This document shows, piece by piece, positions 46,329-55,319 of a DNA stretch of 64,000 nt; position 1 is the stretch's first letter, and each line of letters begins with the position of its first letter. Location: contig JAOSJO010000012.1 of NCBI GenBank assembly GCA_027494055.1, positions 186,001 through 250,000 on the forward strand, written 5' to 3'. Under the pieces are notes generated by a model. That model saw only the letters and a program-made list of their open reading frames with translations, made no database searches and was not told where the DNA came from. This stretch comes from Anaerolineae bacterium. GTDB lineage: Bacteria; Chloroflexota; Anaerolineae; Aggregatilineales; JAFGMM01. The translations under genes were made by a program, and so were the position numbers.

Positions 46329-47730
46329 AGCGCCCTGCGCCCCACTCGGCGCGGCTAAGCTCGAGAGCGCGCTCCAGGTCGGTGTAGGTCGTCACGTCGG
46401 TCATGCGCCAGTAGAAATCCTTCAGCGTCGGTGCGAGCGCGTGGATTTCCTGCACCATCGGCCCAATCGGGTCCTCGCCGGCTGCGCCGCCGGGCGCAGC
46501 CTGGTAGCCGCCATAGAACGCGAAATACGCCTGGTTCAGCTTGCGGATCACGTAGCCGTTCTGCACGAAAAGCTGGCGGCGCGCCTCCATGTACGCCTCC
46601 GCCTCCTCGATCTTTCCCTCCTCAAGCAGGCGGTCCACCGTCGTGCGCGTCGCGTGCATCTCCCTTCCGTAGTCGAAGGCCGGGGCGGGCGCGTCGGGGT
46701 CAGGCGGCGGGGGCGGTTCGACCTCCCAGGGCAACGGGGGCAGATACGGCACGAGTTCGGGGTAGAAGCGCTCGACCACCCTGTGGCCTACGTCATACCC
46801 GATGACGCTGGTCGCCGTCTCGTTGATGCTGCGCGTCTCCGGGAACGGCCCCATGTAGTTCAGCCCAATCGGGAAGAAGTAGAACCAGTGGTGCGTCCAC
46901 TCATGCGCGCTGATCTCAAACGCCGAGTAGAACCACGACGTTTCAAGGATCATCGACGGGTAGAGCGCCATCCCGCCAATCGGCACGACCAGCGTGGACA
47001 TATCAAGCGCCGCGTCGGCCCCGGCCTCGATCTGCTCCTTCACATCCACCGGGATGCCCGGCACCAACGCCTGCGAGTACGCGGTGTCGATCTTGTCGCG
47101 CGGCGATACCACAAGCACGTTCGGCAACTCGCTGAAGTGCATGGCGACCGGCGGGAGCGCCTGCCCCAGCCACGCCATGCCCTCGTCGCGCAGCACCGAG
47201 GCGATCTGCCCCTCGATGATCGACTCGGCCAGCGGCTGCTGGCGGCGCTGCTCGGCGCGGAGGGCGTCCCGTTCGGCGCGCAGGTCTGCGGTCGCGGCCT
47301 CCGCGTCCGGGACCGTGGGATCGGCGTAAGTCTGGTTGATCTGGCTCTCAAGGTCGTGAATGCGGCGCACCAGGCCGAGGTAACCCAGCACGTACTCGGA
47401 GCGGCGCGCCTCGGTGAGGTAGGGATGCACGCCAAACAGCTCGGCGTCGAGCTTGCCGGCCAGCGACTCGACCATCCACGTTACGTAATCGAAGGTGTAC
47501 GCGCTGGTGATCGGCCCCAGCCGGGTCACGATGTCCTCTGGCGGCGGCGCGGCATACGTCAGCGCCACCAGATAGACCAGCAGCCACAGGCCAATTTGCA
47601 CCGCGAGCCAGAAGCGCCGCCAGAAGCCGCGCCACACCCGCCGCCAGGCAGCAACTTCCCGGAAGCGCGGCGCTTCCGGGAAGCTCGTTCGCGTCTCTTT
47701 CTCGGTTGTCGGCGTCGTGGGCTTACTCAT
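46327..47730 (-). CDS. Membrane-anchored HExxH metalloprotease candidate
   Basis: A 467-residue intact protein starting MSKPTTPTTEKETRT at ATG 47730. One helix (FWLAVQIGLWLLVYLVALTY, about 43-62) anchors it. The rest is probably extracytoplasmic, with a coiled stretch (VRRIHDLESQINQTYADPTV, LRAERDALRAEQRRQQP). The zinc motif HEWTH is at residues 276-280, and E304 in SINETATSVIG fits the third ligand spacing of gluzincin-type proteases. I do not recognise the family. A REP-like palindrome is read as FPEAPRFRE near residue 20. Its start overlaps the ABC permease gene by 8 bases, so it is co-translated with the exporter. Confidence 0.78.
   Translation of the reverse strand: MSKPTTPTTEKETRTSFPEAPRFREVAAWRRVWRGFWRRFWLAVQIGLWLLVYLVALTYAAPPPEDIVTRLGPITSAYTFDYVTWMVESLAGKLDAELFGVHPYLTEARRSEYVLGYLGLVRRIHDLESQINQTYADPTVPDAEAATADLRAERDALRAEQRRQQPLAESIIEGQIASVLRDEGMAWLGQALPPVAMHFSELPNVLVVSPRDKIDTAYSQALVPGIPVDVKEQIEAGADAALDMSTLVVPIGGMALYPSMILETSWFYSAFEISAHEWTHHWFYFFPIGLNYMGPFPETRSINETATSVIGYDVGHRVVERFYPELVPYLPPLPWEVEPPPPPDPDAPAPAFDYGREMHATRTTVDRLLEEGKIEEAEAYMEARRQLFVQNGYVIRKLNQAYFAFYGGYQAAPGGAAGEDPIGPMVQEIHALAPTLKDFYWRMTDVTTYTDLERALELSRAEWGAGR
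47655..47683. repeat. CTTCCCG-type palindrome inside a coding region (family 4, copy b)
   Basis: CTTCCCGGAAGCG and CGCTTCCGGGAAG form a 13-base perfect stem with a CGG loop, related to the hairpin at 11939-11975. It is translated in frame within the N-terminal cytoplasmic tail of the metalloprotease candidate. Confidence 0.7.
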
Positions 47731-48981
47731 ACCTGAAACGCCACACACCCACCCCAAAGAACACCGCCGCATACAACAGCAATATCCCCAGGTACGGGAC
47801 GATGTCCGCAAACTGCCAACCGTAGTAGATCATACCACTGAAGGCGTCCATCGCCCAGGCGATAGGCGAGACGACGTGGCCGACGGCGTTCATCGCCTGC
47901 GGCGTGACCTCAAGCGGCCACCACGCGCCGCCGAGCGGCGCGAGGACGATGCTGACCATCGTGCTGATTGCGCTGGCCTGGCCCAGCGTGCGCGTGAACG
48001 TGGCAAGCAGCAGCCCCATCGCCGTCACGGTCAGCGTGTACACCAAAGCCAGCACGACGACATTGACCGGGTTGTCGCCGTAGTTCACGTTCATGAGGCC
48101 GCCCACACCAACGATAATCAGGAACGAGACCACGCCCGTGGCGTAATACGCCGCCAGCTTGCCGGCCACAATCGCCCACCGTGGGACGGGCATCACGATG
48201 AGCCGCTGGAAGGTCCAGTTCTGCCGCGAGGCCACCATCGATTGCGCGACGCCGAGCACGTTCATCATCACGAACATGCACGCCATCCCCGGCGCAGACT
48301 GGCTGAAGCCGGCCGCCGTGTTCTGCGCCTCCTGGATAGTCGCCGCCACCGAAAGGACGGCCGGCGGCCTCTGCCAGGCCGCTTCGGCAGCCTGGTACAC
48401 GTCGTTGAAGAACGTCTCCCCCGCGCATCGTCCAGCACGCCCACCGCCTGCGCCGCGTCCACGCTCAGGCGCGCCGCGACCACCGACCCGCTCACCCGGC
48501 GGATGGCGGCGTCCACAGACTGGCGGATGATCGTCGGCGCGGAGAGGTTGGCGTTCGCGCGATAGGCCACGGTGACATCTTCGCCGGCCAGCAGTTGCGC
48601 ACTGAAGCCGTCAGGGATGACGATGGCGGCATAGCTGACGCCGTCCTCGATGCGCTGCGCCGCCAGGGCTTCCGGCGCGGCGTCCGCGTCCGTCTCCAGG
48701 TTGCAGACCTCAGGCTGCGGCGCCAGCGGCTCAGTCAGGTCGCAGATCGTCAGCGTGTCGCCGCCCACCTCGCGCAGCGTGTTGACCAGCCGCGTGGCAA
48801 GCTCGTCCCCATCCAGGTCCACGACATCGAGGCGAATTGTTGGCGGGCCGTCGGTCGATCCCAGAGCCAGGCCGAGGATCATGGTGAAGACAAGCGGCAG
48901 GACGAACAAGAAGAAGAGCGATACCGGATGCCCGAAGTTGACCCGGAGTTCGTTGATCGCAATGTGTATCACTTTTCGCAT
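47723..48981 (-). CDS. ABC-2 type transporter permease, second subunit (frameshift at 48418-48422)
   Basis: About 419 residues of the ABC2_membrane type: one N-terminal helix (SLFFLFVLPLVFTMILGLAL), a large external domain (ALGSTDGPPTIRLDVVDLDG, YAAIVIPDGFSAQLLAGED), then five helices with the conserved FQRLIVMPVPRWAIVAGKLA and STMVSIVLAPLGGAWWPLEV. One extra base in a C5 run (48418-48422) shifts the frame between DDARG and ETFFNDVYQAAE. It follows permease 1 by 18 bases and the ATPase at 50275-51225. Efflux of a drug or lipid-like compound is expected. Confidence 0.88.
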
Positions 48982-48999
48982 GGCGCGCCTCTCAGGCGT

Positions 49000-50263
49000 T
49001 CAGGCGGCGGCTAAGCGCCACACGCCGATCACGAAAAACACGACGCCCATCAGCAACAGCACCGCCAGGTTGAGCGCTATGTCCGACAGGCCGCCGCCGA
49101 ACACCAGCGTAGTGAAGCCTTCCTTCCCCCAGTAGTTGATCGTCAACATGCTGAGGAATCGGGCGCTGCCCAGGAAGTCCGTCGATCCAAAGAAGAACGT
49201 CCCGCCCAGGACGCCCATCACCATCAGGACGGCGACCCCGTAGCTGCTCAGTTGCTCCGGCTCCTTCACCAGAGAGGCAATCAGCACGCCGAGGCCAGTC
49301 GCGCCGGTGACCGACGCCAGGATCAGCAGCAGCACCGCCAGCCGATCGTCCCCCAGTTCGCGCCCACGAGCGAGGTGGCGACGAGCAGGATGAGGAGTTG
49401 GAGCACGCCGATGACAAACGTGCTCGCCATCTTGCCGGCCAGGATCATCGCGCGCGGCGTGGGGGTGGTAATCATGCGCTGCAACGTCCATTGCTGGCGC
49501 TCGTTCAGCAGTTCCCCGCGCCGAACGTCGTCCCGAACAGCAGGAAGAAGAGCGCCAAGCCCGGCGCGACGAGGCCGAGGATGCTGATCTCCTGCACTTC
49601 GCCGCCGACATCTTCGGCCACCAGTGTGACGGGCGTCGCCGTATAGGCCGCCTCCAGGTTGGCAGTCAGCTCGCCGATGACCTGAATCCCCTGCAGCGAC
49701 AGTTGGCGCACCGCCTCCATGATGCCAACTTCGGCGGCGATGCTGCCGGTCGATATCCGGTACATCCAATCGGTCAGCACGCTTTCCACAACCGTGCTTG
49801 AGATCGGCGCACCGCTGTTGTAGTACAGATCGATGGTCCCCTGACCCAGCGTGACGCCCAGCCCCTGCTGTTGCACGGTCGCCTGGTTCGAGAAGTCTGC
49901 GGGGATGCGGATCGCCGCCACCGCCGCGCCCTCCTCGACCATGCGCCGGGCTTCTTCCCAATCCTGGCCCTCAGCGCCGTTGAAGAGCTGGTCCAGCGTC
50001 CTGTTGGGCGGTGCAGTGAAGAACGCGGTCAGTTGATCGCCCAGGTTGACGGTATCGCCCGTCGGGATGGTCGTCCCCGCATCCTCGTTGACGATGATGA
50101 CTCCAATGTCTGAGAGGGAAATATCGCTGCTTCCCGAAGAGCCGAACGCCATCCCGACAATCAGCGAGACCGCAAACGGGATGAGCAGGTTAATCACCAG
50201 CGCCATGCGGTCGTTGACCAGCAGGCGGATATCCTTCAGGATCATGGCCCAGAGCTTGCGCAT
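49000..50263 (-). CDS. ABC-2 type transporter permease, first subunit (two frameshifts)
   Basis: About 421 residues with the same layout as its neighbour: a first helix (MALVINLLIPFAVSLIVGMA), external domain with VIIVNEDAGTTIPTGDTVNL and AAIRIPADFSNQATVQQQG, then the membrane core. Frame shifts near 49515 and 49345 separate APGLALFFLLFGTTFGAG, ELLNERQQWTLQRMITTPTP with RAMILAGKMASTFVIGVLQL, and LASVTGATGLGVLIASLVKE. ATG 50263 is chosen over the GTG three bases earlier because GGGGG lies at the right distance. It would pair with the next permease as a heterodimer. Confidence 0.86.
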
Positions 50264-50274
50264 CACCGCCCCCT

Positions 50275-51225
50275 TTACTCGCGCAGGGCGCGCCCGGTCA
50301 GGTACAGGAAGACGGCTTCAAGGTCCGGCTCCTCGATCCTGACCGACTCAATGAGCACGCCGGTCTCGCCGGCGACGTGGATGGCGGCGGGCATCGCCTT
50401 GCGCCCGCGCTTGGCCAGGACGCAGACCTCGCCGTCGGCTCCGCTGACGTCCGTCACCCCCTCGATCTTGCGCAGGCCATCGAGGAAGGCGTCGTTGATC
50501 GCGTCCACGCGCAGGACGAGCCGGTCCTCCTCGCCGATCTGGCTGATCAACTGGCCCACCGTGCCGACGGCGATCATCTCGCCGTGGTCGATGATGCCCA
50601 CGCGGTCGCTCAGTTCCTGCGCCTCTTCCATGTAGTGCGTGGTGTAGAGCACCGTCATCCCCCGCTCCTGGTTGAGCTGTTTCACCGTGTCGAGGATGCG
50701 GCGGCGACTCTGCGGGTCTACGCCGACGGTCGGCTCGTCCATGTAAACGATCTTGGGGTTGTGCAGGAGGCCAACGCCGATGTTGACGCGCCGCTTCATG
50801 CCGCCGGAGTATTTCTCGACCTTCACGTTGGCGTGCTCGGTCAGGTCGATGAACTCCAGCACCTCATCCACGCGCCGGTCCAGCTCCGCGCCGCCCAGGC
50901 CGTAAAGCTGGCCGAAGAAACGCAGGTTCTGCCGTCCTGTCAGTGTCGGATACAGCGCAATCTCCTGCGGGACCACGCCGATCAACTCCTTGACGGCCAT
51001 CGGCGACTGAGTGATGCTGTACCCACCGATGACCGCATCGCCGCTCGTGGGCGTCAAGAGGCCGCTAATCATCGAAATGGTTGTGGTCTTGCCGGCCCCG
51101 TTCGGACCCAGGAAGCTGAAGATTTCGCCCTCTTCGATGTCCAGGTCTACGTCCTGGACGGCGAGCACGCCCCTGGGTGGATCGTATTGCTTTCTCAAGT
51201 CCTGAATGTGAATGATCGGCGCCAT
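50275..51225 (-). CDS. ABC transporter ATP-binding protein (ABC-2/DrrA-like)
   Basis: A 316-residue intact ATPase. Walker A is GPNGAGKTT, Q-loop VVPQEIALYPTLTGRQNLRF, signature YSGGMKRRVNIGVGLLHNP, Walker B IVYMDEPTVGVDPQSRRRI and H-loop TTHYMEEAQ. The C-terminal regulatory extension (RLVLRVDAINDAFLDGLRKI and onward) is like that of DrrA/CcmA-type exporters. The ATG 51225 has AAGGAGG upstream. It is the first gene of the exporter operon with two permeases and the membrane protease candidate. Confidence 0.94.
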   Translation of the reverse strand: MAPIIHIQDLRKQYDPPRGVLAVQDVDLDIEEGEIFSFLGPNGAGKTTTISMISGLLTPTSGDAVIGGYSITQSPMAVKELIGVVPQEIALYPTLTGRQNLRFFGQLYGLGGAELDRRVDEVLEFIDLTEHANVKVEKYSGGMKRRVNIGVGLLHNPKIVYMDEPTVGVDPQSRRRILDTVKQLNQERGMTVLYTTHYMEEAQELSDRVGIIDHGEMIAVGTVGQLISQIGEEDRLVLRVDAINDAFLDGLRKIEGVTDVSGADGEVCVLAKRGRKAMPAAIHVAGETGVLIESVRIEEPDLEAVFLYLTGRALRE

Positions 51226-51376
51226 ATCCCCCTCCTTAAACACAATTGACACGGCGACCTGAAACTGACGATTATAGACAATCTGCTTACCTATACGAAT
51301 CGAGAATCGCCCACGTTGCGCACTGCGCCTGCGCCCGGCAATGGCCGGCCACAGGCCCCCCGTTCCTGGTGCGAGG

Positions 51377-53206
51377 TTACGGCGCCGCCGACGCCGCGCC
51401 GGTGGTCGCTCTGAATGGATCGTAGGCGCGTGCGCGCTCGTCACGGAACTGGCGCGTGTAGAGGCGGTAGTAGTGGCCCCGCGCGCGCAGCAGTTCGGCG
51501 TGCGTGCCCATCTCCGTGATGCGCCCGTTCTCGATCACCAGGATGCGGTCGGCGCGCTTGATCGTCGAGAGGCGGTGCGCAATGATGAAGCTGGTGCGGT
51601 CCTGCATCATCGCCTCCATCCCCCGCTGGACCAGCGCCTCGGTGAGCGTGTCCACCGACGACGTGGCCTCGTCCATGATGAAGACCTCCGGGTCGGCCAG
51701 CACCGCGCGCGCCAGGCTGATAAGCTGCTTCTCTCCGACCGAGAGCAGGCCGCCGCCCTCGCCCACGTCCTCGTCGTAGCCCTTTTCGAGCTTCAGGATG
51801 AACTCGTGCGCCCCGGCGACCTTTGCCGCCGCCTCGACCTCCGCATCCGTCGCGTCGAGCCGGCCATAGCGGATGTTCTCGCGGATGGTGCCGGAGAACA
51901 GGTGCGGCGTCTGCAACACCACGCCGACGCGCGACTGGATCGCGTGCAGCGAGTACTCCCGGTAGTCGCGCCCGCCGATGCGCAGCACGCCCGCTTTCGG
52001 CTCGTAGAAGCGGCACACCAGGTTGACGATGGTCGATTTGCCGCCGCCGGTCGGGCCGACGAGTGCAATTGTTTCGCCGCGCTTCACCGTGAGGTTGAAG
52101 TCCTGCAGCACCGGCTCGTCAGGCTCGTAGTAGAAGTCCACGTGGTCGAACTCGATATCGCCCTTGATGGTGCCGGGGTCGATTGCGCCCGGCTCGTCCG
52201 CCACGTCGGGCACGGCGTCGATGAGCGAGAAGATGCGCTCCGCCGAAGCCACCGCGCGCTGCATCTCGGCGTAGACGCGCGCCATCTCGTTGATCGGCCA
52301 GAGCATGAACGTCACGTAGGTGACAAACGCCTGGATGCCGCCGATGGTCAACAGGCCCAGCTCGACCTGGAGGCCGCTATACACGATAATGCTGCCGACC
52401 GCGACCGAGCTGATAAGCTGCACCATCGGGAAGAACAACGCCGAGAGCCAGGCCGCCTTGAACCCCGCGCGATACATCTCGCCGGATAGCAGCCCAAACT
52501 CCTCCAGGTTCTTCTCTTCGCGGCAGAGCGCCTTCGACACGCGCACGCCGCTGATGTTCTCGTTGTAAGCGCCCGTGATCTTCGAATTGACCTTGCGCAC
52601 CTTGCGGTACTGGACCAGGATACGCGTCTTGAACCAGATCGCCACAATCACCAGCACCGGGATGACCAGGAAGACGATCAGCGTAAGCTGCCAGTTGATG
52701 GACAGCATGAAGACCGCAGCGGTCGCGATGTTGAAGACCGCCCAGGTGACGTCCAACATGCCCCAGGTCACCAGTTCGGAGACGCGCTCCGAATCGGAGG
52801 TCACCCGCGACATGATCCACCCCACCGGCGTCCGGTCGAAGTAGGAGAAAGACAGCGCCTGGAGGTGGTTGAACATCTTCTTGCGCAGGTCATACTGCAC
52901 GCGCTGGCCGAGCACGCCGGTCATGTAGATAAAGACAAACACCCCCAGCGCCTGCATCACGATCAGCGAACCGTACACGGTGACGATCTCAATCAGCCGC
53001 TCGCGATCCCTGGCGAGGATGCCCTCATCGATGATCTGCTTCCCCAGATAGGTGAAGTACGAGTCGAGGGTCGAGACGACCGCCATCCCAAGCAGGAAGC
53101 CCGCGACCCATTTCCAGTACGGCTTTACCTGCTGCACAATGCGCAGGAGCGTGCGCCCGTTAAACTGTGTGGTGAATTCCTCTTCTTCAAAGCTGATGTC
53201 CGACAC
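51377..53206 (-). CDS. Heterodimeric ABC exporter half-transporter (catalytic Glu, degenerate signature)
   Basis: A 609-residue protein with six N-terminal helices and a nucleotide-binding domain. Walker A is GPTGGGKST and Walker B VFIMDEATSSVD with the catalytic Glu present, but the signature reads LSVGEKQ instead of LSGGQ. The H-loop is IIAHRLSTIKRADRILVIEN. The GTG start (53206) overlaps the end of the partner gene by 20 bases, with GGAG just before it. With the partner (53187-55013) it forms the pattern of TM287/288- or BmrCD-type exporters, in which one ATP site is degenerate. Multidrug or lipid export is likely. Confidence 0.94.
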   Translation of the reverse strand: MSDISFEEEEFTTQFNGRTLLRIVQQVKPYWKWVAGFLLGMAVVSTLDSYFTYLGKQIIDEGILARDRERLIEIVTVYGSLIVMQALGVFVFIYMTGVLGQRVQYDLRKKMFNHLQALSFSYFDRTPVGWIMSRVTSDSERVSELVTWGMLDVTWAVFNIATAAVFMLSINWQLTLIVFLVIPVLVIVAIWFKTRILVQYRKVRKVNSKITGAYNENISGVRVSKALCREEKNLEEFGLLSGEMYRAGFKAAWLSALFFPMVQLISSVAVGSIIVYSGLQVELGLLTIGGIQAFVTYVTFMLWPINEMARVYAEMQRAVASAERIFSLIDAVPDVADEPGAIDPGTIKGDIEFDHVDFYYEPDEPVLQDFNLTVKRGETIALVGPTGGGKSTIVNLVCRFYEPKAGVLRIGGRDYREYSLHAIQSRVGVVLQTPHLFSGTIRENIRYGRLDATDAEVEAAAKVAGAHEFILKLEKGYDEDVGEGGGLLSVGEKQLISLARAVLADPEVFIMDEATSSVDTLTEALVQRGMEAMMQDRTSFIIAHRLSTIKRADRILVIENGRITEMGTHAELLRARGHYYRLYTRQFRDERARAYDPFRATTGAASAAP

Positions 53207-55013
53207 CGGCCATCTCCTCTTCCAGTTCCTCTTCGATGCGCAACTGCAGGTCGAATATCTCGCGATAGACGCCAGGCTGCGCCATCAGTTCCTCATGCGT
53301 GCCGCGCTGCACGATACGCCCCCGGTCGAGCACAAGCACCTGATCGGCGTTCATCACGCTCTGGACGCGGTGGGCGATCACGAACGAAGTGCGCCCCTCC
53401 ATCAGGTGAACGAGCGCGCCCCGGATCGCGTACTCGGTCTCGGTATCGACCGAGGAAGTCGCGTCGTCCAGGATGAGGATACGCGGGTCTTTGAGCAGCG
53501 TGCGCGCAATCGCGACGCGCTGCTTCTGCCCGCCAGACAGGGTGACGCCCTTCTCGCCGACAATGGTGCTGTAACCCTCCGGGAACGTCATAATCACGTC
53601 GTGGATCGCCGCCGCCCGCGCGGCTTCCTCGACCTCTGCGTCGGTGACAGGGCGCGACACGCCATACGCGATGTTCTCGCGGATCGTGCGCGAGAACAGG
53701 AACGGCTCCTGCTCGACGATGCCGATCTGCTGGCGCAAGAAGCGCGCCGGATAGTCCTTCAGCTCCACGCCATCGAGCGTCAGGCTGCCGCTGTCATACT
53801 CGTAGAAGCGTGGCAGCAGGTTCACGAGCGAGGTCTTGCCCGACCCCGTCGCGCCCATCAGCGCGACCACCTCACCCGGCGCTGCGCGCAGGCTGATGTC
53901 CTCAAGCACCACGTCGCCCGCTTCGTAGGCGAAGCACACGTTGTCGAACACGACCTCGCCGCGCACGTCATGGTCAGGGAGGTACCCCCCCGCGTCGAGG
54001 TTTTCGCGCTCCTCACGGATCAGCTTGGCGACGCGCCCATACGAAACCAGGCCGGTTGACATCTGCACGACTATCCGCCCCAGGTTGCGCATCGGCCAGA
54101 TGATCGACAGCAACATGCCGGCATACGCCAGGTACATCCCGACCGTGATCGTGCCCTGGATTGCCAGCACTGCGGCGACGGAATAGCCAAAGAGCATCTG
54201 TACGCCACACAGCACGTCGGAGACGGGCCAGTACATCGCGTGCATCCGCACGAACCGCCGCCCGCGTGCGTACTTCTCCCAGTTGTCGCCCTCGAACTTG
54301 TCGATCTCATACTGCTGGCACGCAAACGCCTTGACCACGCGCACGCCGGTCAGGTTTTCCTGCAACGTGGTGGATAGCTTGGCCTCCTGCTCCTGGAAGG
54401 CCTCGTAGGCCTTGCCCACGCGCTTGAAGAAGAACACCGACAGCACGACGATCACCGGAATCACCAGGACCGAGAGCAGCGCCAGGTCCACATTGACCGC
54501 CAGCAGCGCCAGGAAGTTGAATAGAAACAGGGTGACGATGCGCCCAACGCCGAGAACCTGTTCGGCGAAGAAGCGGCGAATCGAGTCGACATCCGACGTA
54601 CAGCGCTGGATCATGTCGCCTGTCTGCGCCTGATCGTGGAAGGCGAACGACAGCCTCTGGATGTGGTCGAACAGGTAATTGCGCAGGCGCAGCACGACGC
54701 CCTCCGCCGTCCGGGCGGCGAGCGTGCTGCTGACGAAGAACGCCCCGCCCTGGACCAGCGCCAGCGCGATGAACGCGAACGCAACCGGGGCCACATCGCC
54801 GGCCGCCACCGTCTCCCGGCCCAGGACGTCGTCAATGAAGAAACGCATGAGCAGATAGTTGCCCACCCTGGCAAGCGCGATGAAGGCAAGCGCGATGATC
54901 GCCACCAGGTAAATGAGCCGGAAGCCTTTCATCATGCGCCACAGCCCAACCACGCGGTTGTCGGCCAGCGCCTCTTTCAGGTCATAGTTGAAAGCCGCTT
55001 TTGGTAGGGTCAA
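53187..55013 (-). CDS. Heterodimeric ABC exporter half-transporter (Asp at the catalytic Glu site)
   Basis: A 608-residue protein, first in the pair. It has six helices, Walker A GATGSGKTS, a canonical signature LSGGQKQR, and Walker B ILILDDATSSVD, where Asp replaces the usual catalytic Glu. This is the complementary degeneracy to its partner: the degenerate site would combine its Walker motifs with the partner's LSVGE. The start is a TTG at 55013, preceded by GGAAGG. The next gene upstream is the sugar-binding protein, separated by a terminator. Confidence 0.93.
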   Translation of the reverse strand: MTLPKAAFNYDLKEALADNRVVGLWRMMKGFRLIYLVAIIALAFIALARVGNYLLMRFFIDDVLGRETVAAGDVAPVAFAFIALALVQGGAFFVSSTLAARTAEGVVLRLRNYLFDHIQRLSFAFHDQAQTGDMIQRCTSDVDSIRRFFAEQVLGVGRIVTLFLFNFLALLAVNVDLALLSVLVIPVIVVLSVFFFKRVGKAYEAFQEQEAKLSTTLQENLTGVRVVKAFACQQYEIDKFEGDNWEKYARGRRFVRMHAMYWPVSDVLCGVQMLFGYSVAAVLAIQGTITVGMYLAYAGMLLSIIWPMRNLGRIVVQMSTGLVSYGRVAKLIREERENLDAGGYLPDHDVRGEVVFDNVCFAYEAGDVVLEDISLRAAPGEVVALMGATGSGKTSLVNLLPRFYEYDSGSLTLDGVELKDYPARFLRQQIGIVEQEPFLFSRTIRENIAYGVSRPVTDAEVEEAARAAAIHDVIMTFPEGYSTIVGEKGVTLSGGQKQRVAIARTLLKDPRILILDDATSSVDTETEYAIRGALVHLMEGRTSFVIAHRVQSVMNADQVLVLDRGRIVQRGTHEELMAQPGVYREIFDLQLRIEEELEEEMAGVGHQL

Positions 55014-55319
55014 ACCGACCTTCCCTCCTCAGTCCGATTCATCTGACATCGCCACGACCAGAAACGTCACAACCCAGGTCTGCGCGCCAGACCCAGGCAC
55101 AGTGCCCATTATCGCACAGAATCTGGTCGGGAGAGCTTAAGGCTTACAAAATTAGAACGAATTTGCTAAAGGGATGCCGCGCTCCGGGACATGCAGCGGC
55201 CACCGCCGAGCGGAGGGCGGATCATTATACCCGCCGCGCCGCCTGCCGCCAAAAAAAGAGGGCGGGCTGCGGGGCAACCGCCCGCCGCCCGCCGTCAAGC
55301 GTCTCGCCTGGGGTTCAGG
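55014..55319. other. Intergenic region with the sugar-operon terminator
   Basis: A 306-base gap. It contains the GC-rich hairpin and T-run at 55250-55290 (minus-strand terminator) and otherwise the presumed promoter of the ABC exporter pair, which I could not place. No open reading frame was supported. Confidence 0.5.
55250..55290 (-). terminator. Rho-independent terminator of the sugar ABC operon
   Basis: On the minus strand GCGGGC-type arms (about 55280-55285 with 55262-55267) form a GC-rich hairpin, followed by CTCTTTTTTT (plus-strand AAAAAAAGAG, 55251-55260). It lies about 35 bases after the stop of the binding-protein gene. Confidence 0.8.
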
